A DNA stretch of 64,000 bases from Symbiodinium sp. CCMP2592 (GCA_905221615.1 CAJNDT010005914.1:1540556-1604555), one strand, 5' to 3'. Positions 50,201 to 58,662 are shown, counted from the stretch's first letter. Numbers and translations: made by a program. Notes: generated from the sequence alone by a model not told the origin.

Positions 50201-53200
50201 GGCGGGTGCTATGTGATCGCAGGTGTCACGCTCTTCAGGATAGATTGCGCCTCTACGATGTCTGTGTTTGGTCTACCTTAACATACGGTATCCTCGAACT
50301 TGGAGTCGATGAATATGCATTGCGAAAAGTCCATCAAACTGCTGCTCAACATGTTCGCATCGTTGTCTGCCGAGCCTACCACCTGAGGCCTGTTACCACG
50401 ATAGAATTGTACACTCGCTTGGGTAAGCCACTACCTTGGATTGCACTCAGGGACATGCTACTACAACGACTTCGCAAAGCTCAGGCTGCAAAGGCGCAGT
50501 TGCCACCTGACGACCTTGTACATTCGAGCGAGTGGCCTAACAGTACGCTTCTGCAGGACCGTGACCGCGCTGAGAAGATTTGCAAACTACATCAAGAAGT
50601 CACTCATCAGGATGAGCAGCGCTTCGAGTGTCCCACATGTGCCCGTAGCTTTCGCACCGAAGCCACACTGAAGCGACATCAACGAGATGCGCATGGACAA
50701 CATTGCGATACCCAGCCTATCTTCGATCCAGTGCGTGATGCATTGAAGGGAAGCTCCACGTGCGCACACTGTGGACTGCGCCTTCGCAATAAGACGAACC
50801 TTATGCAACACATCAATGCAAGAGCCTGTCCGATGTTCGACCCCAATGCTGCTGCCATTCAACTTCCCTATGCGCAGCAGGAGGCCACGCTTGGACTTCT
50901 ACATGATGGCGGCGCCGTTCGACTCCTACAGGACTCGCGCAGTTTGCAGATGCTCAGATCAGCATGCGCGTTATGTGGACAGATATGTACACTGAAAGGG
51001 CTTCGCAAGCACTTTGGGTACAGTCACGCGGAGCTGGTACCCAAGGCTCTGACTCTTTCTGAGCACTTGCACCGAGCACACATCGCGCCACACGGGCAAG
51101 GTACCTGTAAATATTGCGGGGAGTATGTGAAGGGCAAGACTACTCACGTCTGCGCCGTAGTCCTACATGCTGCTGCCGTGGAGGTCGCTACTGTGAGCCC
51201 ATCCACTGCGACTCCTGATGAGGTCACCTCTTCAGCGATGAATACCTCAGCAGCCCCTGCAGGTGAACCATCCGCTGATGTCAAACATCTGTGTCTGCAT
51301 TGTCATCGATGCTTCTCGAATCAGGCGCATCTTCGAGCACATCTTCGCAATGGTCCGACGAAGTACAGGGCTCAATGCAGTAAGACCGTTCCGGGCACAG
51401 TGAAATGCAAGAAATGTGGGGCTATCATGCCCTCCTGTGTGTTTCCTGAGCACTATCTGAAGCATGGCACCAAGACGCAACAGACATTGGATAACATGCA
51501 GCACTCATTGGCTCGACCTGCAGGGAAGATTGCCGAAACTGATAGCCATCATGACCGGGGCGCCGCTCTTCGTCAACAACGGCCTCACGACTGCCGCGGA
51601 TCAGCTCATGGACCCGATGATGGGAGTGGGAACGGAGCAAAGCCACGAAGAGCTACTTCAATCCCTAGGCTCAGTCCTTTCAGGCTCTCCAATGCTCCGC
51701 CAGCTCGTGTCGCAGGCTCCAACGCCCCAGCAACGGCAGACACCATCTCGGGCCCCGCCTGGCAAGCGACCTCGCGGACAAAACGATCAACGCCGTCTCG
51801 AAGCAGATCACGCTCACGATCCACAGGACATGCGGCAGATCATCCGACTCCTGACGATCTTAATCTTGAGACAAGAGGCCACCCTTCAGGCGATGTCCCT
51901 CAACACGGAGATCATCCTGTTCATCCAAGCTGGAGCTGGCTCCTGTCTACCCACGTTGGTCGAGACCTCGGCAGCTTGGCATCGGCAAGTTCAGAACAAC
52001 ACCGTGGATGCTCCTCTTCGCTTACGCATGGCGTCCAACTTTTGGAGTGCGCTTTCCGCGAGAGTGGAAATGGTCCAGGCCAATCTTCAAACGGAGCTCG
52101 GGCAGGGGCTACGGGACAAGGGCGTGCTGAATGCAGATGGAGCGTGGGTCTTCATGGCCTGGGATGCATCCAGCAAGTCACTCAAGCCAACAACGAAGAC
52201 CCCCATTCCAATGACGGAAATGGTCTCAATGATCGCGAGCATTGCGGAACTAGTCAAACTGCCAGAGATGATCAACCAGTTCAAAGCTTTGAAAGCGCTC
52301 AAGAGTTTGGACTTGAAAAGCCCAACCATCATCGTGCCTTGGAAGATGGATGTCTCCCTACGCCACGAACGAGCGCAGCAGCTTTGGCAGCATCTGATGC
52401 GACTGGTGGGGAACAGTGTTACGCAGCTCCTCATGTGCCAGATGCGCCCGGCGAATCTGAAGAGGTCGAAGCTGAGCGAACAGATCTCCAAGTGTGTATT
52501 CGGCCCGAAGTAAAACATGAAGTCCTCGAACTACGGCTCTTCAATGACTGTAACTGCTGTTACATGAATGCGGTGCTGATCATTCATCTTTGGGTGATTG
52601 CCTCTTTGCCTTCAGCGAGGGCATTGCACACATGGTTTCGGGGTATGTTACAGGTGCTTGACCACTTCGAATGGAAAGCGTCAGTGTATGATATCCCAAT
52701 CTTTCAAAACGCACTTACTGATTGGGAATGTGGTCATGCATACGGGCTTCAGCACGATGCTGCTGAATTTTATCAGTGGGGGCTCCAATGCCAGCTCTTT
52801 CCTCAGTGGCCTGGCTCATGGCAACAAAGACGCGACGGTGAAACAATCACCTCAGATTGCACGCCTATCATGCTGCCTGTTCTTTCCGAGGGAGCCTCAC
52901 TACAGGATCACATTCGACATTGGCATGCATGCATGGACGGACTGCATGCGCTGGCTGCTCAGGCCGACTTCATATGCATCCAGGTGGGCGACGCACCTAC
53001 CCTAGTGGAAGGAGCGTGCGCTGAACTTGCCATCCCAGGTTGCGGACTTCGTATGCCCGTTTTCACACAGGCTCCTGGCATAGATAATCGTGAGCACTTG
53101 ATTGTGTGGCAGTCCTACATCGTAGTGGCCACTGCGCTACGGCGCGGATCAACGCGCGATGCAGGACACTATCAAGCGCTGCTATACACTCATCAACAGG

Positions 53201-53451
53201 TCTATCTATGTGATGACGCGCGATCCTCAAGGCCACTGACGCATGCACAAGTACTTCGCGAGGTCCTGGATACTTTCCTCATATGGGCAGTGAGAGCTGA
53301 TGTAGCAGACATGCACTTGGTCCGTCGCCAGGTACCATCAGGCACCGAAGATGTCCCAGAAATTGCGGATTCTGGTGATGATGAGCCTCTGAGGCCTATC
53401 TCAAAGCCCGCAGTCTCGCTCGGAGAACTGCTACAGGCTCACTTTCAGTGA
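47248..53451 (+). CDS. LINE ORF: EN-RT-zinc finger-USP (LINE 2)
   Basis: Starts at ATG 47248 (MYVWSILLLYSF); the frame is open from 47215 (2078 codons; numbering below from there). AP-type endonuclease about 150-400: LVWNAGGLPYDEF, IISETRM (Glu), LLLGDFNTD (Asp/Asn), RIDFACT (Asp), GSRHLPLAG (His). RT about 640-960: VALDLQKAFDLV (A), GIKQGAKDAPLLWN (B), TIYADDMH (C, about 875), LNINYDKSVVM (D). Zinc fingers about 1136-1420, first CPTCARSFRTEATLKRHQR; six Cys/His sites in all. USP about 1770-2010: FNDCNCCYMNAVL (Cys), LQHDAAEFYQW, and RDAGHYQALLY...LCDDA (His/Asp). It lacks the long repeat-rich N-terminus, PAM2 motif and ExSS palindromes of LINE 1, showing two distinct lineages. The DNA shares no obvious long identity with LINE 1. 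Intact frame. Confidence 0.8.
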   Translation: MYVWSILLLYSFRLCGGHEGGGFAMEVTEVAQDIKIVDTSCATKHHGVWAQGDFGLITSSNKQKILKRSFNRACKRALVQGSTTYKGRTFSASDVPSAFHQQQVATSSSPEQPADVKTRAAIFASTFSLTRRPRPPKPRLRYLVWNAGGLPYDEFMIWASTAPYDVLIISETRMSFSSEWEVPGWSCVHTGHKHAGVLVMVAHACCPPDRLSWSEVVKGRLIHARLHLSTTINIIGIYQHVWDVAKPTCVSQRKQVWDALTQVLKLCPSRAITLLLGDFNTDCEPLRGHVGPAHAHQRIPSCQRFGDRDRLHTCLHDFQLVALNTWHGWQPTYEFRGQSSHQSRIDFACTRTPQADFTARRVHHERDFPVACYRQGSRHLPLAGSIPAKWTPWQPQPSELVYSARLRQELCAACRDNTPQWYNMQQEVESRLRDLPECCVAQAEAVMKDCVSKHFPVRRQERTPKPFQQPDLVGQTRQMWALRKALQQQHGASLSAVFRGWHLRSAFQAISRKLRARSKEIRKQRLHTFLSETAECAVKKDMYSWYRQIALLCPKQARTKIHLRSDRGISLGPEDSLNTLRDYYSRLYEDNSFRMYDLPRLDELPFSADDLCAELRRLPVHKALTPTAVPAVMWRSQAQLIAPILHQELQHLWCRDKCRLPQRWIAGHLALLGKPSKPPTKPANLRPICLQHPCSKVLSGVVTRQASELITPMFSEVPCFAYLAHRSTSQCLLRVYEHCRLVRELCTRTREHNRTRKDKAALAGGVQVALDLQKAFDLVSRPFVLQCIDEAQLPSDLATSLKSSVLSGEYTIKHKGISCSLEAHRGIKQGAKDAPLLWNLVVLGVLKKLASKLGWSWIRAHLTIYADDMHICWVHKTGHHADRIFRELGQVLSCLEAMQLNINYDKSVVMMSFAGTRFQQFQQTYIRRLKTGPVIRCPMPDGTKRDLSLVSKTSYLGVIISYHRFERDTVDRRVQAARTAFSRLRRVLCDRRCHALQDRLRLYDVCVWSTLTYGILELGVDEYALRKVHQTAAQHVRIVVCRAYHLRPVTTIELYTRLGKPLPWIALRDMLLQRLRKAQAAKAQLPPDDLVHSSEWPNSTLLQDRDRAEKICKLHQEVTHQDEQRFECPTCARSFRTEATLKRHQRDAHGQHCDTQPIFDPVRDALKGSSTCAHCGLRLRNKTNLMQHINARACPMFDPNAAAIQLPYAQQEATLGLLHDGGAVRLLQDSRSLQMLRSACALCGQICTLKGLRKHFGYSHAELVPKALTLSEHLHRAHIAPHGQGTCKYCGEYVKGKTTHVCAVVLHAAAVEVATVSPSTATPDEVTSSAMNTSAAPAGEPSADVKHLCLHCHRCFSNQAHLRAHLRNGPTKYRAQCSKTVPGTVKCKKCGAIMPSCVFPEHYLKHGTKTQQTLDNMQHSLARPAGKIAETDSHHDRGAALRQQRPHDCRGSAHGPDDGSGNGAKPRRATSIPRLSPFRLSNAPPARVAGSNAPATADTISGPAWQATSRTKRSTPSRSRSRSRSTGHAADHPTPDDLNLETRGHPSGDVPQHGDHPVHPSWSWLLSTHVGRDLGSLASASSEQHRGCSSSLTHGVQLLECAFRESGNGPGQSSNGARAGATGQGRAECRWSVGLHGLGCIQQVTQANNEDPHSNDGNGLNDREHCGTSQTARDDQPVQSFESAQEFGLEKPNHHRALEDGCLPTPRTSAAALAASDATGGEQCYAAPHVPDAPGESEEVEAERTDLQVCIRPEVKHEVLELRLFNDCNCCYMNAVLIIHLWVIASLPSARALHTWFRGMLQVLDHFEWKASVYDIPIFQNALTDWECGHAYGLQHDAAEFYQWGLQCQLFPQWPGSWQQRRDGETITSDCTPIMLPVLSEGASLQDHIRHWHACMDGLHALAAQADFICIQVGDAPTLVEGACAELAIPGCGLRMPVFTQAPGIDNREHLIVWQSYIVVATALRRGSTRDAGHYQALLYTHQQVYLCDDARSSRPLTHAQVLREVLDTFLIWAVRADVADMHLVRRQVPSGTEDVPEIADSGDDEPLRPISKPAVSLGELLQAHFQ
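51464..52513 (+). CDS. Overlapping +1-frame protein of LINE 2
   Basis: 349 codons from ATG 51464, or 320 from ATG 51551 (MTGAPLFVNNGLTTAADQLM). It is in the +1 frame of the 2078-codon ORF, beginning at the last zinc finger and ending just before the USP. The order of blocks matches the LINE 1 counterpart: LRQEATLQAM, LFIQAGAGSCLP, WVFMAWDASSK, FKALKALKSL, VPWKMDVSLRH and MCQMRPA. The zero frame over the same DNA yields an RSRSRSRS-type low-complexity sequence. Predicted mainly helical; no known domain recognised. Same position, same frame offset and same length in two diverged elements argue strongly that it is real. Confidence 0.65.
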   Translation: MAPRRNRHWITCSTHWLDLQGRLPKLIAIMTGAPLFVNNGLTTAADQLMDPMMGVGTEQSHEELLQSLGSVLSGSPMLRQLVSQAPTPQQRQTPSRAPPGKRPRGQNDQRRLEADHAHDPQDMRQIIRLLTILILRQEATLQAMSLNTEIILFIQAGAGSCLPTLVETSAAWHRQVQNNTVDAPLRLRMASNFWSALSARVEMVQANLQTELGQGLRDKGVLNADGAWVFMAWDASSKSLKPTTKTPIPMTEMVSMIASIAELVKLPEMINQFKALKALKSLDLKSPTIIVPWKMDVSLRHERAQQLWQHLMRLVGNSVTQLLMCQMRPANLKRSKLSEQISKCVFGPK

Positions 53452-54509
53452 TCCGCTCGAGTGGTAGTGTGAACCATAATTCGTTTGCTTGGCCGATGCT
53501 CTTCCGTTCATTCGTTTCTGCCGCTTTTTAATGATTTTCGGGGGTCCATGGGACAACACTTGTTTCGTTCTTTCGAGCCCCACCGTGCTAAGCGGGTGAG
53601 CTCAAACTTTTTGGGCAATCAGCTGTGACAGTGATGTTCATTTCTGGCTTTGAGCCTTTGAATGTCCACGCGTGTGAGCTGACTCACATGCGCTGTGACA
53701 GGTTTTGCATAGGCTGTGGATGCAGTTATGGTCTTTGGCGCCCAAACAAGAAAGGCCCCTAAGATGGCCGCGCTGAGGACTCGTCCTTGCTTCATTGGTA
53801 AGCGCTGCTGGGACTAGAACAAAATGTCCGGACTCCCACCAGAAGGAGCCCAGCAGATAGCCGGTGATCACGTCCAGCGAACTGGTGTGGCACTCACCGA
53901 GATTGCATCTCGCATGTCGTCTGGGGTTCACTGTAACAGGGATTCCTTTCCTTTTACTCTTTTACTCTTGTTTGCCCTTAGTTCTCACAGTGCACACGAC
54001 ATTGTGAAATTTTGCAATACGGGCATGCACAAGTTCAGGGTTGCGCGTAGCTAAATTGGCATTGCGCACTCAAATCTTCTGTGTTGCATCGGCCAGCTTG
54101 TCAAACCAGCATATTTCTGTGTGACCATGCATCGGCACACACATGTATAGCACTATGGATGTGCGTTTGGCCACCTTTTCGTACAGTTTTAGTGGGCCAA
54201 AACGTCACCAAAATTATGATGCGCGCGCGCGCGCGCGCGCGCGCGCGCGGGGGTTGGGGCCTGAGACAACATCATACAAGATGTTTACTTGGACTCCATT
54301 TCCACTTTTACACTTTTTACTCTTAGCAAGTTCGTTGCATAGCGCAGCGGACCGGCCAACTTTAGGCACCAAGGTGCAACGGCCGTCACGTTTTCGGACT
54401 TCTGTTGTTAGTTTGGAGGGCTTGCTCGTCTACAAGACGACCAGTTTCGAAAGCGAAGCTGTTGCCCACGTCAGCGAAGAACCTTTCTCGCTACGTTGCA
54501 AAGCAAAAG
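53452..54509. other. LINE 2 3' flank
   Basis: No gene recognised. Contains a (GC)n run at 54221-54249 and leads into minisatellite array 3. Confidence 0.45.
54221..54249 (+). repeat. (GC)n microsatellite
   Basis: About 14 GC units, a sequence prone to Z-DNA. Confidence 0.95.
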
Positions 54510-54576
54510 CCGCTGTCCCGCCGCTGTCCCGCCGCTGTCCCGCCGCTGTCCCGCCACTGTCCCGCCACTGTCCTGC
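54510..54576 (+). repeat. 12-bp minisatellite, array 3
   Basis: About five units of CCGCTGTCCCGC/CCACTGTCCCGC, same unit and orientation as arrays 1 and 2. Confidence 0.9.
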
Positions 54577-54879
54577 CTTTTCAAGACTGTTTCCAGGTTC
54601 TTTTGCTGCTTGTTTGGCTCGCGAGGGTTGAACCAGTATCTAAAGTCTTCACACACAACACACACAGTTGTCACACATAGCATGCTGTTTGCTCTATGCT
54701 TGCAAATGCGAAGCTGCGAAGCTTCTGTATGCACGGAACAACACAACTTTTGAACTCCGAGTCTTCAGGCACGAATCATGCATAGTCATGCAGTGAGAGA
54801 GTCATGCAGCTGCTCTTAGCGGTCTGTTGCACACCATCAGGCATGCAAGAGAAAAAAGAAACACACGTCAGCTCACCTT

Positions 54880-55125
54880 TCATTGCTTCCACCATTTCCA
54901 CCACCAGATTTGCTCCCCGCCATCTTGAATGCTGAGTTTCCAGCACCACCGCCACCTGGCCTGATGGCTAGGTGGCGGTGTGCGGGATCTTTCGTGCCGG
55001 CCGGCCTCACCACTTGCTGTTCCTTTGACGGAGGCAACCGTGCGGGTCTCCTCCTCTCTTTCGACCCTTTGAACCGCACGGCTACTCTGTGGCGAAGCAC
55101 CCCGCTTCCTTTTGTCTGACATGCT
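54880..55125 (-). CDS. Small RS/Trp-rich ORF (minus strand)
   Basis: Read from the minus-strand ATG near 55122 (MSDKRKRGASPQSSRA), it has an acidic/Arg segment, RHERSRTPPPSHQA, WRWCWK and a WWWKWWKQ end. It parallels the plus-strand ORF at 20639-20830 block for block. It is divergent from, and 190 bp upstream of, the methyltransferase gene. It could be the first exon of a gene running leftward, with the Trp tail from a TGG-rich intron start; function unknown. Confidence 0.4.
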   Translation of the reverse strand, partial: SMSDKRKRGASPQSSRAVQRVEREEETRTVASVKGTASGEAGRHERSRTPPPSHQARWRWCWKLSIQDGGEQIWWWKWWKQ

Positions 55126-55312
55126 GACTGCTAGCAGAAGGTTGATGCTTGAACACACATTCTGCGGATCAGTTTCAACCTTTGTGTTTGCAGCTTGGCA
55201 AGAAGGTGCATTCCCGTCAAGATTTGTCTCACAGTGGCTTGTTAGCTAACTAGTTAGAAAGGGAACCGTCCCCTTTGGAAAGAAGGACCGGTGGGCACCG
55301 GCCTGCCGGCCA

Positions 55313-56854
55313 ATGGCCGACGATCATCTGGACACAGAGATCGCCGGCTACAGGGCCGGACGAGTGCTGCGGGTTCTTGGCCGCCCTTTGAGGGTGACTG
55401 AGCCTTGTGTTGGACTGGGAGGGCTACGACGGTTGTGTGAGCTGTCAGGAAGCCAGTACCTGTCCACACAGGGCTTTGACACGGAAGCTTCCTTGCTTCC
55501 CTACTACAATAACTTGCAGAGGTTTTGTGGTGCTAGCGGTGTCCAAGCCTTGAGATTGGGCACTGACGGCGATGTGGAGAAAGTTAATCCGGAGAGCTTG
55601 TTGCCCGTGGAAGCCATTGTGGCTGGCCCCCCGTGCCAGCCATGGGCAGGAACCGGACAGCAGCAGGGCACAGCTGATGCAAGAGCTTCGGTCATGGATG
55701 TCTGCATCGGCTGGATCATAGCTCAGGCTTGGCAGGGTCAGCTGCTAGCCTTCGCTGTGGAAAACAGCCCCCGGCTGCGTGGAACTCCATATCTGCGGGA
55801 ACTGCTGCAGCGACTGCGGGCGTGCATCCCCATGTTTGCTGTCTCCGTGGAAGTGCATGACCTGTGTCAGCTTTGCCCGCAGCACCGGGAACGTTTGTGG
55901 ATCCGGGGCTTGAGGAGGGATTGCCTCCGAGGCTTGCCTGGCCTGCCGCCGCCTGCGAGCATGAAAGACCTCGGTGGCAAGGTGCCTTTGGAGACCGTGT
56001 TGGACTCGAGAGCACTCCCAACGGACCCAGGATCACTCTCTCCAAACATGCAGTGCAACTTGGCGGCCTATTTGACTCGTGTGCAGGGAGACATAGAAAA
56101 TGGGAAAGCAGGCGAGATAGCCGTGATCGAGCTGGACCGCAATCCTTTGAAGGATTTCGGCGGCGGTATAGTCTACGACGGCACCCCGCCTCTGCGAACA
56201 AAAGGGCCGAAGCTGTGGCTGCTTCGGACACAAGATGTCAAGGAGAAGCGCCCTTGGCAAGAGCACAGCTTGCATAGGTACATGCTACAGGAGGAAAAAG
56301 CTATGCTCCAGGGGCACGAACCCCGAACCCCGTGGCTCTTCAGCAGCCAGACCCAAGCAGAGAAAGCAATCGGTAATGCTTACCACCCTTTGCATTTGGG
56401 CATCATGCTGTGCCCTTTGCTGGAGATTGCTTTCCTGCAGGGCAAGTTGAAGTCCGAGCCGCAGACCATTACTCAGGAAGAGTTGTGGCAGCTAACCCCT
56501 CCCCCAGAGGCAGCTCTGGCAGCTCAGCTGTCAGAAGGCGATGAAATGGACGAGGATGAACAAGCCGCAGTTCACCCGGAGCCAACGATGCCACTGCCCA
56601 TAAAGGTGAAGGTTGAGCCTGGGTGCAAGACTTGCGCAGTTCACCCGGAGCCAACGATGCCACTGCCCATAAAGGTGAAGGTTGAGCCTGAGTGCAAGAC
56701 TTGGGCAGTTCACCCGGAGCCAACGATGCCACTGCCCATAAAGGTGGAGACTTGGGCTTCCGGCAGACTCAAAATGGAAAGGTCCAAGCGGGACTCTGTG
56801 GTGAATTTGGCTTCACCGCAGAGGCGGGTCCGGAGAAAGAGAGGCGACTGCTAG
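55313..56854 (+). CDS. C5-cytosine DNA methyltransferase
   Basis: 513 codons from ATG 55313. It transfers methyl from S-adenosylmethionine to carbon 5 of cytosine in DNA. Motif I: EPCVGLGGLRRLCELSG (about 30-46). Motif IV: GPPCQPWAGTG, catalytic Cys108. Motif VI: FAVENSPRLRG (Glu about 149). Motif VIII: QHRERLWIRG (about 189-198). Motif X: KAIGNAYHPLHLGIML (about 351-366). The target-recognition region between VIII and X is short. The C-terminal tail (about 420-480) has three tandem 23-residue repeats containing PEPTMPLPIKV and, in two of them, VKVEP, which fits a SUMO-acceptor pattern. It then ends in a basic RRVRRKRGDC that could localise to nucleus. No other chromatin domain is present. 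It lies inside the giant TIR element, downstream of LINE 2. Confidence 0.8.
   Translation: MADDHLDTEIAGYRAGRVLRVLGRPLRVTEPCVGLGGLRRLCELSGSQYLSTQGFDTEASLLPYYNNLQRFCGASGVQALRLGTDGDVEKVNPESLLPVEAIVAGPPCQPWAGTGQQQGTADARASVMDVCIGWIIAQAWQGQLLAFAVENSPRLRGTPYLRELLQRLRACIPMFAVSVEVHDLCQLCPQHRERLWIRGLRRDCLRGLPGLPPPASMKDLGGKVPLETVLDSRALPTDPGSLSPNMQCNLAAYLTRVQGDIENGKAGEIAVIELDRNPLKDFGGGIVYDGTPPLRTKGPKLWLLRTQDVKEKRPWQEHSLHRYMLQEEKAMLQGHEPRTPWLFSSQTQAEKAIGNAYHPLHLGIMLCPLLEIAFLQGKLKSEPQTITQEELWQLTPPPEAALAAQLSEGDEMDEDEQAAVHPEPTMPLPIKVKVEPGCKTCAVHPEPTMPLPIKVKVEPECKTWAVHPEPTMPLPIKVETWASGRLKMERSKRDSVVNLASPQRRVRRKRGDC
56569..56752 (+). repeat. 69-bp tandem repeat in methyltransferase gene
   Basis: Three near-identical 69-bp units (start GCAGTTCACCCGGAGCCAAC), the third shortened; encode the VHPEPTMPLPIKV repeats. 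Confidence 0.9.
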
Positions 56855-57228
56855 GTTGGCTAACAGATTAATTCGACAATTAGCAACCAAGCCGGTTGCT
56901 GCAAATTACGTGCAACCGTGCTGCTGGATGTGAATTAGACAGAAACTGAACGGCGAAAACAAATAGGTTTCATTGGAGCAGACCGAGGCACGACAGAGCA
57001 AGCCAATCCATTAATGTGTGATTCCCATAGCACACCCACATATTCATGCTAGGGGTAGGGTTTCAGCTCAGCAGAGCGAGAGTTCGCTGTAGGAGCCTTT
57101 GGTGTTGCTTTTGAAACCATGGATGAAAGAATCCTCTGAGCTTTTCCCGCAGCCGTGTTGGGCCGCTCTGCCCAGGGTGTTAACTGGTGGGTGTACAGTG
57201 TACAAGAGACTGCTGTTCTGTAGTGAAC
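56855..57228. other. No recognisable gene
   Basis: Spacer between methyltransferase and coiled-coil gene; nothing identified. Confidence 0.4.
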
Positions 57229-58662
57229 ATGGCAGCTGCGGGATCGGCTGGGGAACCTGCGGCGGCGAGCGGAGAGACTGCACTGGGGGCACTGTGCTGC
57301 CAAAAGTGTGGCCAGTCGACGACCATGTCGCTGTCATCAGCGACTGGTCGAAATCCATTGCTCCGAGCCTGTAATGGCTGTTTGGCAACAGATCGCTGGA
57401 TCAGCCGCATCACAACGAAACCCAAGAACCGCGAAGAAACTGAAGACGAAAAGCAAAGGAGGGCGAACGGTATGAAGATAAAAGAGGACCTCAAGAAGAA
57501 GTCGGCTGAAGAGAAGAAAGCCTTCTACCTCGAACAGAAAGTCAACCGCCAAGCGGAGGACCAGAAGAAGAAAAGGACGTTCTCGTCCGCGGTGGGATCC
57601 GTGGAGGAGTCGAGGGAGGCCGCGGCGCTGAGAGACGATGTCACGAATTACATACCCTTTAAGAAATGGGCGGCTCAGGAAATGGCACTCCGAATCTATT
57701 CGAGTCTCGGTGAGGCGAAGGTTGCCTGGGAGAAGTTGCTTCAGGATCCGAGCACAGTGAGCATAATGGAACACGGTGAGGCGCTCGTGTTGGATTATTC
57801 GGGCATCCAAGTCCGTGGACGACAGTCCCACAGCCTCAAGTCAGCCATGCGGCAGAGGATGGACATCTCCGAGCAGAAGGATTTGGATGAGTACATGGAG
57901 GAGTCCGACTCCCGCATCAAAAGGGGCCGGTCGAGGCTGGCTGTGGAGATGACCGCGAACTCGGAAAAGACCGGCGACGAGCCCATGTCCGTCATCCCAC
58001 TGCTGACGGTTTCAAAGGATTTGAGCCAGCTGCGGGAACTGGAGGAGGCCCGAGATGCGGATCTGCAGATGCAGGCAATTGCCATAGAGGAAAGCCAGAG
58101 GCAGGAAAAGGAGGAGAGAAAGCGGAAGGCCGAGGCCGTCGAGAAGAGCCTGCCTCTGGAGAAGTTGGCCCTGCAGGCCTCCCGGAAGAAGGCCATCCAA
58201 ACGATGGGAGATGTTGTCCTCCGGAACCAGGCGACAATCACAGCACTCTCCGCTGAGAGCCAGAAGCTTTGTGAGTTTGAGAACCAGGACCTGAAGGACG
58301 AACTGAAAGAGAAGATGAGCCACGTCGACCGGGCTATTGCGGTTCTGAGTGAGGAGATCGCCAAGTATGACTCTGAGTGGGAGAAGAAGGAAGTGGAGGC
58401 CACAACCACGGCGGATGAGATGGCCGAGCTCCGAGGGGAGATCGCAGTGGTCCTCAAGGGGTTCCACTCCAACAACGACTCATGCAAGAACGTGAAGAAC
58501 AAGATCCAAGACGTGCGAATTTGGATGGCGAAGACGAAGAAATCGATCAACGAGCGAGAGAAAGCAGCTGCCAAAACAGCCGCTGGAAAGAAGATGGGCA
58601 AGCTTGCAGCAAGCATGCCCCTGGAAGCCTTGGCCGAGAAATCATCGTGGACTACAGCTTGA
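57229..58662 (+). CDS. Coiled-coil protein with N-terminal Cys cluster
   Basis: The frame is open from 57187; ATG 57229 (MAAAGSAGEPAAASGE) has a good context. CQKCGQS...CNGCLATDRW (about residues 25-55) is a possible zinc-binding CxxC...CxxC. Long charged helices follow: EDLKKKSAEEKKAFYLEQ and QEKEERKRKAEAVEK, then KMSHVDRAIAVLSEEIAKYD. No known family. It ends at 58662 while a second frame (from about 58645) continues with clearly protein-like sequence, suggesting one gene interrupted by a frameshift or a missed intron. Inside the giant element, same strand as the methyltransferase; role unknown. Confidence 0.5.
   Translation: MAAAGSAGEPAAASGETALGALCCQKCGQSTTMSLSSATGRNPLLRACNGCLATDRWISRITTKPKNREETEDEKQRRANGMKIKEDLKKKSAEEKKAFYLEQKVNRQAEDQKKKRTFSSAVGSVEESREAAALRDDVTNYIPFKKWAAQEMALRIYSSLGEAKVAWEKLLQDPSTVSIMEHGEALVLDYSGIQVRGRQSHSLKSAMRQRMDISEQKDLDEYMEESDSRIKRGRSRLAVEMTANSEKTGDEPMSVIPLLTVSKDLSQLRELEEARDADLQMQAIAIEESQRQEKEERKRKAEAVEKSLPLEKLALQASRKKAIQTMGDVVLRNQATITALSAESQKLCEFENQDLKDELKEKMSHVDRAIAVLSEEIAKYDSEWEKKEVEATTTADEMAELRGEIAVVLKGFHSNNDSCKNVKNKIQDVRIWMAKTKKSINEREKAAAKTAAGKKMGKLAASMPLEALAEKSSWTTA

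Noticed and set aside
54084..54326. Arg/Ala-repeat ORF
   Set aside because: Generated by the (GC)n microsatellite.
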